NCBI GenBank assembly: GCA_036583965.1
Contig: JAZBQD010000014.1
Location: 42,506,990 to 42,570,989 of the forward strand
Source of the DNA: Prunella strophiata
Lineage: Eukaryota > Chordata > Aves > Passeriformes > Prunellidae
Direction: 5' to 3'
DNA: 64,000 nt
In this document: in pieces, positions 15,114 to 28,997 of the stretch
How the letters are laid out: each line of letters opens with the position of its first letter
Position numbering within the stretch: position 1 is the first letter of the stretch
Translations under genes and position numbers: made by a program
Notes under the pieces: model-generated
Told to the model about the DNA's origin: nothing
Seen by the model: only the letters and a program-made list of their open reading frames with translations
Databases searched by the model: none

Positions 15114-15590
15114 ATGCACCCACCTCACCCAACACTCGTATTTCTTCCATCTGCCATTCAACTACCGATGCACAAAAGGTCTCCTCTCCTGCTCTCATTA
15201 AAATACCCCCAAACAGCTTGTCTTTCCTCTCTTGGCCTACAGGTGACTGAGAAGCAGCAGTGTTTTATCTGGCCCAGCTGGCGGCAGAGCTGGCATGTGC
15301 CTCCAGCCAGGTTCCCGACTATTCAGAGTGCAAGTGTCTCCTACCAGGCCAGCAACTCTGCAGTACCTGTGCACCTTACATCCTCCAAGCTGCACATCTG
15401 CATCAGCTGGATGCCTGCTCAGGAGATATGTGTCTTTGCAATGAGCAGCTGCTAAGTCAAGAAATACATGAAGTCCCTGAAGCCACAAACCATGGCACAC
15501 ACATACCATCTGAGTCAAAAAAAGCCCTGAGGAAAAAGACAAGGGAGTCACTTCCCCCTGGTGCCCTTCTACAGTAGAATCTTGCACTGG
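15114..15590. other. Unclassified GC-richer island with overlapping open frames
   Basis: In otherwise AT-rich intron 3, this stretch has near-balanced composition and is open in two plus-strand frames (15114-15455 and 15260-15577) and one minus-strand frame (15587-15237). A strong pyrimidine tract ending in CCTACAG at 15236-15242 would serve as an acceptor on the plus strand. None of the translations resembles a protein I know; one plus frame is Cys-rich (CKCLLPGQQLCSTCAPY). It could be an old repeat, a retrocopy piece or an exon of an antisense transcript. Confidence 0.35.
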
Positions 15591-18500
15591 GCACCTTTTA
15601 AAGACTCATCCAGTAAGGCAATCAGGTCCACAATCCCACATATTGATACTGTTACTGTATAAGATACATGAACAATTATATTTATCTCGTGTCCATTACA
15701 CTTTAACTTTCCACCATTATTTCCAAAATATAAAAAATGTTTTAGTCATATTTATTTTGATACTGTGGATACCAGAAATCAGCAACACCAGGGATTGCAC
15801 TATACCAGTGAAAACAATACAAATAAGTAAATTCTTGGGTAAGTTTCTGAAAACAAGAAATAATGGAAATAGCTTTTTGGTTTTTTTTGCTTAAGGTATG
15901 CAGCTCACTTTCCCCACCAAGGAAAACAAGCTTCTATTAGTTTACACATATAAAGAACAAAACCTGTAACTTTCATAAACACTTTAAAACAGTAACAACT
16001 GCCGAAGTTGCAACTTTTGCTTAGATGGAAAGACCTCCTGAAAACAACTAATAAACAGTCTTTACACCAATTTCAGTATCCTAAGTTTTGAATGTATCTT
16101 TATTGACTTCACTGGTTTACTTTCTACCCTTGCTAAGGCAAGCACATTCTGTGTTAATATACATGATCCAGATGTTACACACCTGACCTTTACAAGTGCA
16201 CTGCAGAACTGACACAGGATGCCACCAATTTCAGCTAAACCCCAAAGAGGCACAAATTCTACCTAAGCAAATCTAGAGACAATTCAACATCACCATAAAA
16301 CTAGCAAAATATCTTTGCTTTGTAACAGGCACATGAATTTATGGCACACAAATAGCCATACAAAAAGTATCAGTACACTTAGAAAAGCTGGGTGCTTGTT
16401 TAGCATTATGTGCAGAACAGTATATAATTTTTAAGTCACTTTTTGCTTTGATCTTAAGAAACACTTTCTTCAACAGCTGGACTAATCCTACTTACAAGAT
16501 AATTAAACTGCTTATTAGGAGAATGAAATCTACTAGAGAAAAATGAGAATTGTATACTGGCAATATAAAAATCTAAGTAGAAAAAAAACACTGCATTTAT
16601 CTACCACAAACCAACCTTTCTAGGAATGTAACTACATTTCATTAACAGCAGCATACTGACTACAGGACATATTAACGAAACAACACTAAACATGATTAAA
16701 TAATTGGCACCAAGTAATGTATTTTGATTTTCTGACCTTTTTACCTTTTTACTATGATACCATATGCATTGACTAACATAGCACCTTTCTAATGAATAAC
16801 TTCATGTTACATAAACAGAGAAGGACATGGCATTAAACAGGATAACAAGTTCAGCTAAATTGGAAGGAAATACAATGATCTGAAGCATTTAGGGGGAAAA
16901 AAAATACAAAAAACCCACTTACTAGAAGTCTTCCAAGCTGCATGGTAGTTAGGGCCCTGTATATTCTTTAAATCCAACTACACACAGTATTTCACTACAG
17001 GGGTCAGCCTTTGCACATACCGCTGCTCAGAAACAATATTTCCACTTAAATTTTTTTTTTTAAATTGTATTTCTATGCCTTAGAATTACAAAAATGACCT
17101 TGGAAGAACAAGCAAAATATACCCAATGCTGCAGTGCCTGACTAGGTCCTGCAGAGTACCTGAAAACACATTTTTCAGGTGTGTGAAATACCCTTTATAC
17201 ATTAATCTGGATCCTGTGAATGCAGCATGCCCACAGCTGCAGAATTTGTTTTTCAGGTACCACAGAATCTATTAGTGTTTTGCTGTAAAATTCAGTATTT
17301 TACTGTTGCTAGGCACCTGACATTTAGTGCTTTGTCCTCTTGCCCTTTTACTTGCATACATCCTTTTTTTCCTTCAATTTTCTTACAATTAGAAATTCAT
17401 TTGATTACAGTAAATATCCCATGTGCAGTCAATGGGTACAGACATCAAGGGGACAAGGAACAGAAAATTAATTATGGCCTGTAGTCAAAAAGATTGAGAA
17501 GATGATGATTAGAAGAGAACGAGAGATAGAAAGGTACGGAGAGCTACATGGCCCACATGGGTAACACCATGGAAGAAGGCAAGACAGTGGAGAACCAATG
17601 CCCAGAAAGCAAACTCAAAACCTCTTTAGAAATAACTAATATTAAGATTAATCAATTACCACATTGAATGACGAGTCAAAATTATGTGTACATTGATACA
17701 ACAGATTAATACTGCCATGAAATTTGTTCCCATTTCTCACAGAGAGCATAAGGCTCTACTGTAAAGAATATTCTCTAAAAACACAGTTACAGTTGCACAT
17801 TCATACTTATATGAGGCAATTCCTGATTTTTTCAGGTATTTATTGTATAACTGTAGCATTATATGAACATGTACTGTTAGAAATTTTAAATTTCCTGGGG
17901 TTTCTTAGATGTTATTGGGGAGTGAAAAGCAGCCAAGAAACAGCTCCATAATCTACAACACTTCAAAGCTATACTATCATCCCAAAATTACAGAGGACAT
18001 CTGTGAATTCTGTAACATGGCACTGTTTACCTGGCCAGTGCCTAGATTCTACATCATTTCATGGAGGTCACTAGAAAATGGACACTCCTGATCAAAATAA
18101 TCAGGTAAGGAAGAACTATTCCTAAAAGTATTTGCACAAGTTTTCTTCTAATATATAGATCTGAAAAGCAAAAAACCTCATACACATAGTTCTACATCTA
18201 TCCTAAGCCATCATAATGATCAATATACTCAAATATTTACCTCCAGAGTAAACTATTTTCATTTAGCTTAATTAAGCCCCTGGGATGTACCCCAAACGGA
18301 AAGTTCCCCCAATACATTATGTTCCAGTAATACAGGTTGTTATTGCACTTCAAAGAAATTTAACAGAGCTACTCAAAGTTAGTCATACGATTTGGTGATC
18401 TACGGACCTGAGAATCCCTGCACGTGGTTTATCATGGAAGCATAGCAACCTCTGCACTGGGAGGCAGAGGCCAAGCAGCAGATGCCATAGCACATAACAA

Positions 18501-21500
18501 TGAAGGAACACATGCAGTCTTAAGTATGGTGCATCTAAACCTCAGCAGCCATGTCAAAAGTCCACCAAACTCCGAGAGGAAAAGGTCTCTCAAACAGAAT
18601 GACTGCCTTACAAGATTTTTATGTATCTTAAGCAGCTATGGATTGACAAGTAACACTGTAAATTATTCGGAGAGACTAATAATCTCAACTGTTGCTCCTC
18701 CCACACTAATAGAAAATAGTATGAAGACAGTTCACTCTTACAGACAAACATGCTCCAGTGCATCATTCAACAAAACTACACTTTATTATAACTCTATTAT
18801 GTGTGATCTCTCTTGCAGCATAGCTGCCTCGCTACAATTTATCTGGAGTTAAAATAAATGCATGCACATTCAGTTTAAAGACAGGAAAACAAAAAGTGGA
18901 GTACTCAGCTTCACTACCTTACTGCTTAAAATGTAATTCAGGTCTGGTTAAGACTTGAACCTGTTGCTCCAAGGAGACTGTATTTGAGATGTGACACCTA
19001 GCTCACTAATCTAGTACTTCAGGCAAAGCCTAAGCTCACTATTCTGGGTACCATCTTGCTGTTTTATTATCCTCCCTCAAGATAAGCTTCTTTCTTTCAA
19101 CCGTTTCAATATTTCTCTGCTTAGGTATCCCAAGTTTATTTATTCCCTAAGGAATAAAGATTGTTCTTCCTCTCATCTGTGCTGTATTTTCTGCTTCTCA
19201 ACATTGTAGAGGGCAAATAACCTTATGAATAGTTTTACTTTCCTCATATATTCCTAATTTATATTCATTTTCAAATATTTAAGATATGACATAGAAGCAT
19301 GAAGAGACACAAACCTGCATTAAACAGCTTAAAGTCTCACACTTCTCTTTGAGATAGGCAAACAAACATCAGTATAGCCACTTTATAAGTATGAATAAAA
19401 AGATTGTAAATGATTTAACTGAGGCCACAGAATCAATATGTATCAGACTGGTAACCAGAAACAAGATCACGTGACGGGATCTCTGGCCTATACCCAATCT
19501 CCTCTGTGAACTGCGCTGACCTGTAATAATGTGGACTGATACTACAGTAACTCCAAGCAGTCCCATTTAAGCTGTAAAACACCACTACGACACTCAGAAC
19601 AAGCATTTTAAAACAAAACACAGCAAAACAAACACAAACAGCTCATTTTCATGATCTTACATATTTAGTTCATTCTCCAATTCACAGAACATAACATTAG
19701 CACTGTTTGAAAAATAAAACAGGATTTCTCAGCTACTGAATAAAGAGGAATTTTAAAAGACAGTAATACTAGCCTCTTTTTATGGATAGTTTAACTAAGG
19801 CTCAAAATGAAGAAATTTTCCTGTCAGAATTGGATTCTATAAAACAATTACTAACTGGATTAAAACTAGATTCTATAAAAACAACTATTACCAATTAAAA
19901 TTTAATTATTACAAAAATAATCGGCCTTAATGTATTTGGGTTTCATCTTATTTGACATGCACTCTCAAAGTAAAAATCTGAACCTCTGTGTACCTCTGGT
20001 ACCTCATACGTAAAAACTAAAAAAATGTATTTCTCTATTTCACTACTGGGGAAAAGGTTAAGCAAGAAAGAAAAAAAATGAGTATGAAAGTCTTATCTAT
20101 TGAGGTTTAATTGCAAATAAGCAAGGTAATTAAAGCCTGCTAGCTCCAGAATAAAATTAAACAAACAAAAAACAACCAAAACTAAACCAAACAACTTCTC
20201 TTAGCCCACGCTTATTCCATTTCACAAGGGAAGAAGTAATACCCTTGCATTCCATATGCATTCTTGATCATACTGTAATTAACTTAGCATTCATTCAAAC
20301 CTAAGACATTACAACAGATACTAACAATTTAAGGCATAAATTCATTTAAATACTGTTTTGGTTTAAGAATAGAAAATGGTCTTAAATAATTAAATTTCCA
20401 CCAATTCTTAAAAGATTAAGTAGGTGCTAGAAGCCACCACATTTACTACAGTGTTGCCAGAAACTTGCTCTTATTAGTTCTAACATCTGCCCATATAAGC
20501 TTTCAAGCTATACAATCAGAATTCTGAATTAAAACTGAAGAACAACATTCACCCCTCTTCAAATAAACTAATGTACTTCAGTGTAACAGCAGCAACTTAG
20601 GTAGTTTCTACAAAAAGCTTGAAGAAAATAATCAGGAAAATATGCTAATGTTCATCGCACTAATTTTTCACTGCATTTTCCAGCAGTAAAAAGGAGTTTA
20701 CCCTCTGAAGGAAAAGCTGAGAAATTTTGATAGAGGCCAAACTCATCTGCACAGTAAACTGCTATCACAATGTAATTCTAACAAAGAGCAATTTTAAGGT
20801 AGCTATGTCCCCTTTCACCTGCTGCTTGCTCCCTTCAGATGAGTCCTAGTGCAAATGTTGTACTGTAAAACTTCTGTTTTCCTTTAAACAAACTCCCAGC
20901 AACCTTGACAAGACCAAATCCATCCAAGTAACTTCTATTGAGAGACATTCTGAGATTTTTAACAACCAACATATTTAATTTCCCTAAATAAAGCTTTATT
21001 TCATGAGCAGTAACTAGTCTTGATTGTATGTTGGCTGTATGATACAGTACAACTAAAACAAAATTCCCCCTTCCACTATGTAAAATATTAACTTCAAACT
21101 TCAAAAGAAAGGCCTTAGACTCCTGACTGAAACATGTATTCCAATTTTTGTCTTGAGGAAGGAAAAGCAAATTTTAAGAAGAAATCATAATGTCATCCAT
21201 GTATTTGTTTCCTGCCTTGCCAGTGACTGCAGGATTTGGGACAAAATTAAGAGCAAAAGATTCCACAAGGCCAAGTCCATAGGTATGCAAGATGAAAGCC
21301 TCCATTATGGCATTATTCAAGGATGGACAAAAGCTGTAAGGTCAGCTGGTCTCTAGGCCATTCCTGGCTCATTACCTGTTGCACATGTATTGGTGTCTCG
21401 GCCAGGCTACTGCCCGGTATGGGGGCTCTGCCTGACATACTATTCATACCAGAAGGTATTCAGGTATATCTTGGGGGGTTTTGTGCTGCTGTCTCCTCTG

Positions 21501-21569
21501 AATTTCCTCCTTCAGTTTTATCTCAGCTTACACATTAACACAACCTCCTCTTTTATTTAAAATTATCTC

Positions 21570-21830
21570 CCTTTTAACTGTTTAGACCCTTCAAAACGCT
21601 TGGAAGATATAATTTCCCCTTCTCACACAAACTGTTAATTAAGCCAAGCAAAACATATTTATTTATCAAGTATTTTTTTTAATCAATTAGTCCCTTCAGC
21701 TTTCTTAATATTTTGTTGCTCTTCTCTAAGTTTCTGTGAAGCTACCCCACCTGTTGCAAAGGCTCTGAAGTAAAACAGTACTCCAAACACAGTCCCATAA
21801 TCTTGTACAAAAATCCATCTCCCATTTGTC
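21570..21830 (-). mobile_element. Possible old CR1/L3-like fragment, reverse orientation
   Basis: The phrases TTGCTCTTCTCTAAGTTTCT and ACAGTACTCCAAACACAGTC, in this order and at this spacing, resemble the reverse complement of the CR1/L3 ORF2 C-terminal part (CTCTCTGAAC... CACAGTACTCCAGATG...). The similarity is patchy, so this would be a very old copy inside ARID2 intron 3. The limits are rough. Confidence 0.4.
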
Positions 21831-21944
21831 TAATGTTTGCTCAATGCCACAGTGGATGCAACCTAAACTTGTTCTGAATTTTACAAAGTCTATATATCAT
21901 ATTTCAAACTGGGGCCTGTCCTTCCTGTCAGAAGCAGGCACAAA

Positions 21945-21964
21945 TCCCTTTCATATGAAAGGGA
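21945..21964. repeat. 20-bp perfect palindrome
   Basis: tccctttcatatgaaaggga reads identically on both strands with no spacer. It includes an NdeI-type CATATG centre. It sits in ARID2 intron 3, next to the possible old CR1 fragment. Confidence 0.9.
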
Positions 21965-24900
21965 GTTGGGTTCGCACAACTGACAGGATTATCAGGCCCA
22001 TAGTATCACTCCTATTCCTTTTTCAGCAATACTGCTTTCCAGGTTATTCCCTCACAAAGAATACCTGGTTTGGATTATGAGCCCTCGATTGTTTTAGCTG
22101 GCATTTCTCAAACTAAATCTCATTTAATACTTTACAACAATGTGCCTAATTTCTTTAGATTACATTTTCTTTTCTGCCTTGACTTGTGCTTAACTCTTCT
22201 ATCAATGCCTGCTAATGCTGCAAGTGTAGTATTCAACCTCTCATAAAGTTAAGCAAAGCAGACACTAAATATACCTAAAATGGCTAAACTTGTATTACTA
22301 CGTGCATATGTAAGCGCTGATGATACTCTTTTAGCACCTAAAACTGCTGTGACTCACCACATCTATTCTTTATACTTCGTTCTATATTTGTTTATGGTCC
22401 TTCATCCAATTTTTCATTAAGATGACTATACATATACATACATAATTTCTTAACAAGAGATTTTGAGATGTATTTGAATTTCAGAAAATATTTAAAATTT
22501 TACTACAGCTACAACTCTCTATTCATTTACTGGGGCCTTGAATCTGCAATCAGATCTGGCAAACAAGCCAATCCTGTACCTCTCCATACTCACTGAACTG
22601 TGTGCAGATGCTGTTGCAGTATCAGATCCTAATTTTAAACACTAAGCAAGAATAACAAAAAAGCTCTCCTAAAGTAATTTTTGCTTAGAAAATTCCAGGC
22701 TTCTTATTGTTTCCCTGATTTTTTCGCCATTATATTACTAAGAACAGAATCCCTTTTATCTAGTTCTTAAGCTCATGCTTTTTTTTTTTTTTCTTTCCCC
22801 CTTTATTTTATTTTTTAAGAAATCAGTACTATTGTTTAATTTCTTAGAGGCATCTTGAAGATCAAATGACTTATAAATATCTTCAGATCTTTCAAGAACC
22901 CCCTCTATTTGTCATCAATAACTACTTCATATGGTTCTGATTTTTAACTGCTCACTGCTTTTCATCCTACTATATATGGAATTTCAGGAAATTCAGCATA
23001 ATGGCTTGTCTTAATAACAACTTTATGCAACTTCTCATTTATGAACTGACCACTTTCCTCTCTATTTGACTTCCCCTTACTTCCCCAATATTTACAACAG
23101 CAAATTTTTATTCACCTTAAACTATTATTGGCTCTGCCTTTGCCAAAAGCATGTGCGGTCCACCTTTCAGGAATTCTCCACAGAACTAAGACAAACTTAT
23201 TTTACCTTACAACTAGTCCTTTCATATTATTTATCTTAATGCAGATAAATAACTTTGAAAAGCAACTGATTTTCAGTTCAGTTAGGCATACTTCATTCAC
23301 ACATTTAAGCTTACAAGGTCTCTCACTCCCCCAAAATAGATGAAGATCCACAACAGAAATAAATGTATCACTTGCACTCACACGAAAACCAACAGAACCT
23401 TATACCAACACATGAGGTCACATCAGCCCAATTCTTTGTCAGACTGTAATCTACCAATAAGATAAAAACCAGGACATATTCCATGTTAGCTTTCTTTTTA
23501 CTGACTGGGTGTTTACCAACAAAAACTTAAATGTATGTCCACATTACTAATGCTTACGTATATGACCCCACACTAAAATATTTTCATTAACATTATGAAA
23601 TAATTCTTCAAGAAGCATTTAGAAAATGCTTTACTAATTCACCTCAACTGAAATGAAACATCCAATTTGCACTACAAACATGGGAATTACACTCTGTGTT
23701 GCTGAAAAGTCTTACAGAACTACATTAACAAGTACAGTCTATCAATGGTTATCGGCACTGTGGCTTTTGACTGCTCACTAAGAACCACAGTGCATAAATT
23801 ACTTCACCTGTCAGACAGCTCAAAGCAACAGAAGCACTAAGTTTGAATGGTTCAGACTTTCCCTATTATAAATTACTTTTTCCAGTAAGAGAAAAGGGAG
23901 AGGGCAGTGCAAGGGAGAAGGGGTAGATAGGTTATCATGTATTCAACTACCACCTATCATAAAACCTATCGGAATTGTATCACAAGCTTAAACAATTCAC
24001 TTTTATGAAGCCTAACACAGATTCCCAAAAGACACACAGCAAAATTCCAGGATAGTCAAGTGAAAAAGTTACTTAAACCAAAAATACAAACCTCAAGAAC
24101 TGCCTCAAGAAATACTATAACCCAATGACTGTTTTGCAAAACATTCAGCTTGATCAAGCCAACAGGACTACTGACTTCACACAAATAAATCAATTTTTAA
24201 ATTTGTTTACATAGTAACTTTAAGTAAAAATAGCAGCATTATTAGTGTCAACACAGCAAAATGAGCAAGTGGTCCGTGCAGCTTGAGATCTTATCTCAGT
24301 CAACACACTATGCCAGATGTTCCATAGAAAGAAGCAACTTTCATCACAAACTATACCAAATCCAAATCTGCAAACATATTCATGTAGGTGCACACCACTG
24401 AATCCCTCTGAATTCAACAGGGTCTCCATCTGCCAAGCAGATTCCTCACTTTACAGTACACATGACATACAATTGGATAAAAATTGAAATAAAAGTTGAT
24501 AGGCCTCAATTTGTCTGGCTTGGCTTGGAAAGTCATTACAGTAGTGATGCCAAGACTATAGTCATACTTGAGGTTCACAAGACACACTTTTTGTTTTCCA
24601 AGGGTAATTGCTCAGCAGTTCATTCAAATCTAGCCTTGTAAGAAATCTCAGATTATGTTCTTCAACACAGACAAGCTAGACCCCTTTAACAAATTTACAA
24701 TTAGAGCATTTTTTCTTACCCTAGAACTAAATACTGTCCCCTTTACACCTTCTAGGTTATAGGTAAACAACATTAACCTAGCAGAGAGATATGTACATAC
24801 AGTCATTGCTGCACATGGAAGAAGGTGAACTCAGCTGGGAAACAGTTCACATCCAACTCAGACTATGTGAGAAGCAATAGTGAGTAAAGCAGCAATTCAG

Positions 24901-25683
24901 AAGAAACAAAATCAAACAAAAACCAAAATGATCACTAAAAATCAGTCCACCCCAAAACCAACAACCTTGACAGTTTATTTCAGAATGGCTTAATCACAGA
25001 GTTTATGATAAAGATATTTTTAAAGATACTTCATCTTAACTGTTTATCAACTTTTTTCCTAAATTCCAAATAAACAAAACCCCTTTAAATTATTTGTATG
25101 TAATCAGTTATATATCCATTCAATAAACGTGTTTTAAATAATGTCACTACCAGTATGCCAATAATAAAAATAACATTTTTCTATGTCTGATTCCAATTTA
25201 AAAAGTAATACCTTATTAAAAATTAATAGTCATTAGAAGGCTAAATTAACATTGTGTTAACTGTCACAGCATATAATGGCTCTCAAAATACACATGAAAA
25301 CAGAAATGACATACAATCTCCTACTGCAAAAAGTTAGGCCATTCAAACACTGAAAAAATATGGAAATAGAAATAAAAGGGTTAAAACAAAAAAACTATCA
25401 TTTTGCTAATTATATGTAAAATCTAGTCAACTAACAAATTACATGGTCCAACAGAAAAACTTAAGAAGCAAGAAACTGCTTTCTGTGATGTGACAAATCT
25501 TCAGCAACACTATTTCAGTACTATGTAGGAGAGCAGGGGGAAAAAAAAAGAGGGAAGGATATCCTAAAGCAAGCTTCCCACCTAATTTCTAGGCCTGCCA
25601 CCAACCATAAACTCTACTAGAGCTATTACCAATGGTAGTTTCTTTTCTTAACCTGAATCTTAAAGCAATAATATGCCATCACC

Positions 25684-25702
25684 AAAAAAAAAAAAAAAAA
25701 AA
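25684..25702 (+). repeat. Poly-A tract (19 A)
   Basis: A run of nineteen A in ARID2 intron 3, about 1.2 kb past the exon 3 donor in the direction of transcription. Confidence 0.85.
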
Positions 25703-26887
25703 CCAAAATTTCAGTAACTACAAATATCTGGCTAAGGTTTTCCAGACATCACTGAAACTCAGTAACTGCTCCACTGTGCTATGAACTCTACAGCTTCAAG
25801 CTGGAAGTCAATCTAGGACAACCAATAGAAAGTGCACCTGTACAATTACTGCATTTCCTAATTCAGAAGGCCAAACTAGAAACAGATAAAGCTTGTGTGT
25901 ACTCAGCTCACCAAAACAGAAATCCAAAAGCCCATACTTATTTTGCATGTACTGCACATCTATATTATCATTAACTGCTATGAAAAAATATTGTATTTAT
26001 AATTCAGAAACAGAGAATTACATTCCTTACCTAACATACATTTCACTTCACTCTAAAGGAAATATAAGTATCCAAATATATAGTATCTAAAATAACTATA
26101 CACACAATCATTTAAAAATATTTTCTACAAAAAAATAATCACCCAAACTTAAGAAAAATTAATTTTTAAAAAAGTAATCTAGCAAATTAATAGTACCATA
26201 CATAGTAATTTAAAACATTCAATATGAGCTCCATGCAACAATGAAAAATAACCTGTATCACAAAAAAATAATCTGCATCATTTCCAAGGAATGCAACCTT
26301 ATTTTTAAAATCTGCAGAAATTTACTATTTTACAAGTAATAAAAAGATTATTTAGCTCTTTGTACTCTTAAAATAGAAGAAAATGATACATGCTGCTAGT
26401 AATTGAGAACAATATAATTTGTGCAACAGTCTACCTTCCTGCAGATGCATTTTTATTCAACATCTGACCCCACCAAACAGTAAAGCAAATTTACATATAT
26501 CAACACATTTCAGTGCTCCAAATATTAACCTAAGTTTCTATAACTACAATAATGTGATCTCTCAGTAACAGTCCTTTAGTACCGTCATTCTAAAACAATC
26601 AAAAAAAATGGCCTCTGACATATATTGTTTGTGTACTTGGGATCCCTTCAAAGTTTAAGGCTTGCAGATGTAAAATAACAAAAAAAAAACAAAACAAACC
26701 TACAAAACAGAATCACCAACTGATCACTGCACCAGATGAGAAAGGAATTACAAGGTTTTTTTCTGCTTTATTTTATAGCATTTTAAAAGAGTAGGGATAT
26801 TTGGGATATTTTTATTATTGCACACACTGAAAAACTAAATATAACCCCGCACTCAAAAATACTACTGCAACAGCTTGATAGCACTCA

Positions 26888-28105
<1,218 letters not shown>

Positions 28106-28199
28106 CTTCCCAAATCCGCCTAAAGTGGTGACTCTGGTATAGAGAGCGTGAAGATCCAGCTCCTTCCCACCCACCACGGGGATCTTCTTAAAAGGAGAC
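28106..28199 (-). CDS. ARID2: ARID2 coding exon 2 (ARID domain, part)
   Basis: This exon begins after a TTTGGCAG acceptor ending at 28200 and stops before a GTGAGT donor at 28105. Its first base completes the Gly codon split by exon 1, and it encodes residues 31-62 without a stop: [12 protein letters not shown], then [20 protein letters not shown]. The LDL..LY..V...GG core is the signature of helices 1-3 in ARID domains, where these residues pack the DNA-binding fold. The final motif reads GGFGK, where I recall GGFAK in human ARID2. Exons 1 and 2 together are 186 nt, so exon 2 ends in phase 0. The preceding intron is only 160 nt. A longer uninterrupted frame covers this exon and both flanking introns (28489-27983), but that reading ignores the splice sites and is not a gene of its own. 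Confidence 0.95.
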
Positions 28200-28359
28200 C
28201 TGCCAAAGGAGATACACACAAAACACCACAACTTGTCAGCTCTGCCCCCTTTTCTCCCCTCGCTGGGGCTGCCGTGTCCTTCAGGGAAGGGGCTGGAAGT
28301 TGGATCTGGTCGATTTAAAAGCCTCCCCCCCTCCCGTTCCATCTCCCCATTTTCCTCAC
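28200..28359 (-). other. ARID2: ARID2 intron 1
   Basis: A 160-nt intron with a GTGAGG donor at 28359 and a GGCAG acceptor ending at 28200 on the minus strand. It is moderately GC-rich and lies within the CpG-rich promoter block. It carries a C-rich stretch at about 28320-28350 (G-rich on the coding strand). The intron is phase 2. Confidence 0.9.
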
Positions 28360-28451
28360 CCTCTGCTGTGGTGAAACTGCCGCAGCTCGTCCAGGAAAGC
28401 GAGTCCCTTTCTCCGCTGGTCTGCGTGGTTTTTACCCGTCGAATTTGCCAT
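28360..28451 (-). CDS. ARID2: ARID2 coding exon 1 (start codon to first donor)
   Basis: ARID2 (BAF200) is a nuclear subunit of the PBAF SWI/SNF chromatin remodelling complex; its N-terminal ARID domain binds DNA. Read on the minus strand, the ATG at 28451-28449 has A at -3 and G at +4, a good initiation context. It opens a 30-codon frame starting MANSTGK and containing [16 protein letters not shown], which matches my memory of the vertebrate ARID2 N-terminus; residues 8-12 (NHADQ) differ from the human protein as I recall it. The exon ends in AGAGG followed by a GTGAGG donor at 28359, leaving two bases of a split Gly codon that exon 2 completes. The T-rich run 40 nt upstream (16 A on the plus strand, 28492-28507) may lie in the 5' UTR. 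The start and donor are visible in the sequence; the gene name rests on family recognition supported by exons 2 and 3. Confidence 0.95.
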
Positions 28452-28868
28452 TTTTGTAATAAAAAAGGTTCTCGTAAAAAAAAATCCAATTAAAAAAAAA
28501 AAAAAAACGGCCGACGACAACAACAACAATCCCCGGCTCCTCCTTGTCTTTAAGAGACCCAGGTGCCCGTGCTCGGCCGGGGATCAGCCATGGAGAGGGG
28601 CTTGTTTAAAAAAAAGTTTAAAAGGAATAAGGGAGCCCCGAGAGTGTGGTAATTGCGAGTCCTGTCTCCACACAACACACGGGCGAAGAGGCAGGGAGGG
28701 AGAGGGGCACCTCTCAGTAATTCCTCCTCCCGCGGCTGCTGCCTCTCTCAGCACCACAAACCCAGCCGATCCAGCCTGCACATGAGACTCAACATGGTGC
28801 TGCTGGATCACACAATGAATTGGGTTACTGTTGTGGTGGGGCGGGGGGGGAGCCGGAGTGAGGTATTG

Positions 28869-28959
28869 ACAGTGTGTGTGTGTTACAGCCGCGGCTCCAT
28901 GCGATCTCCCTCCCTCGCTCGCTCGCTCCCTCGCTCGCTCCCTTACACACACACACTGT
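28869..28959. repeat. 15-bp perfect inverted repeat with a 61-nt spacer
   Basis: The left arm, acagtgtgtgtgtgt (28869-28883), is exactly complementary to the right arm, acacacacacactgt (28945-28959). Both are GT/AC dinucleotide runs ended by the same ACAGTG sequence, so the match goes beyond simple GT versus AC complementarity. The spacer holds the CGCT repeat. Single-stranded DNA or RNA of this stretch could form a long stem. Confidence 0.9.
28911..28942. repeat. CGCT/CCCT-type simple repeat in the ARID2 promoter
   Basis: A C/T-rich repeat built from ctcgctcgctcgctccc units. It forms much of the loop between two arms of a perfect inverted repeat (28869-28883 and 28945-28959). On the ARID2 coding strand it is GA/G-rich (GAGC units), a type of sequence common near CpG-island start sites. 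Confidence 0.85.
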
Positions 28960-28966
28960 ACAGCTA

Positions 28967-28997
28967 CGGCGGCGGCGGCGGTGGCGGCGGCAGCGGG
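28967..28997. repeat. CGG trinucleotide run
   Basis: About ten CGG-type triplets, interrupted by GTG and CAG, lie just right of the inverted repeat. They read as CCG on the ARID2 coding strand. The run is short, and nothing in the sequence says whether it varies in length. Confidence 0.85.
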
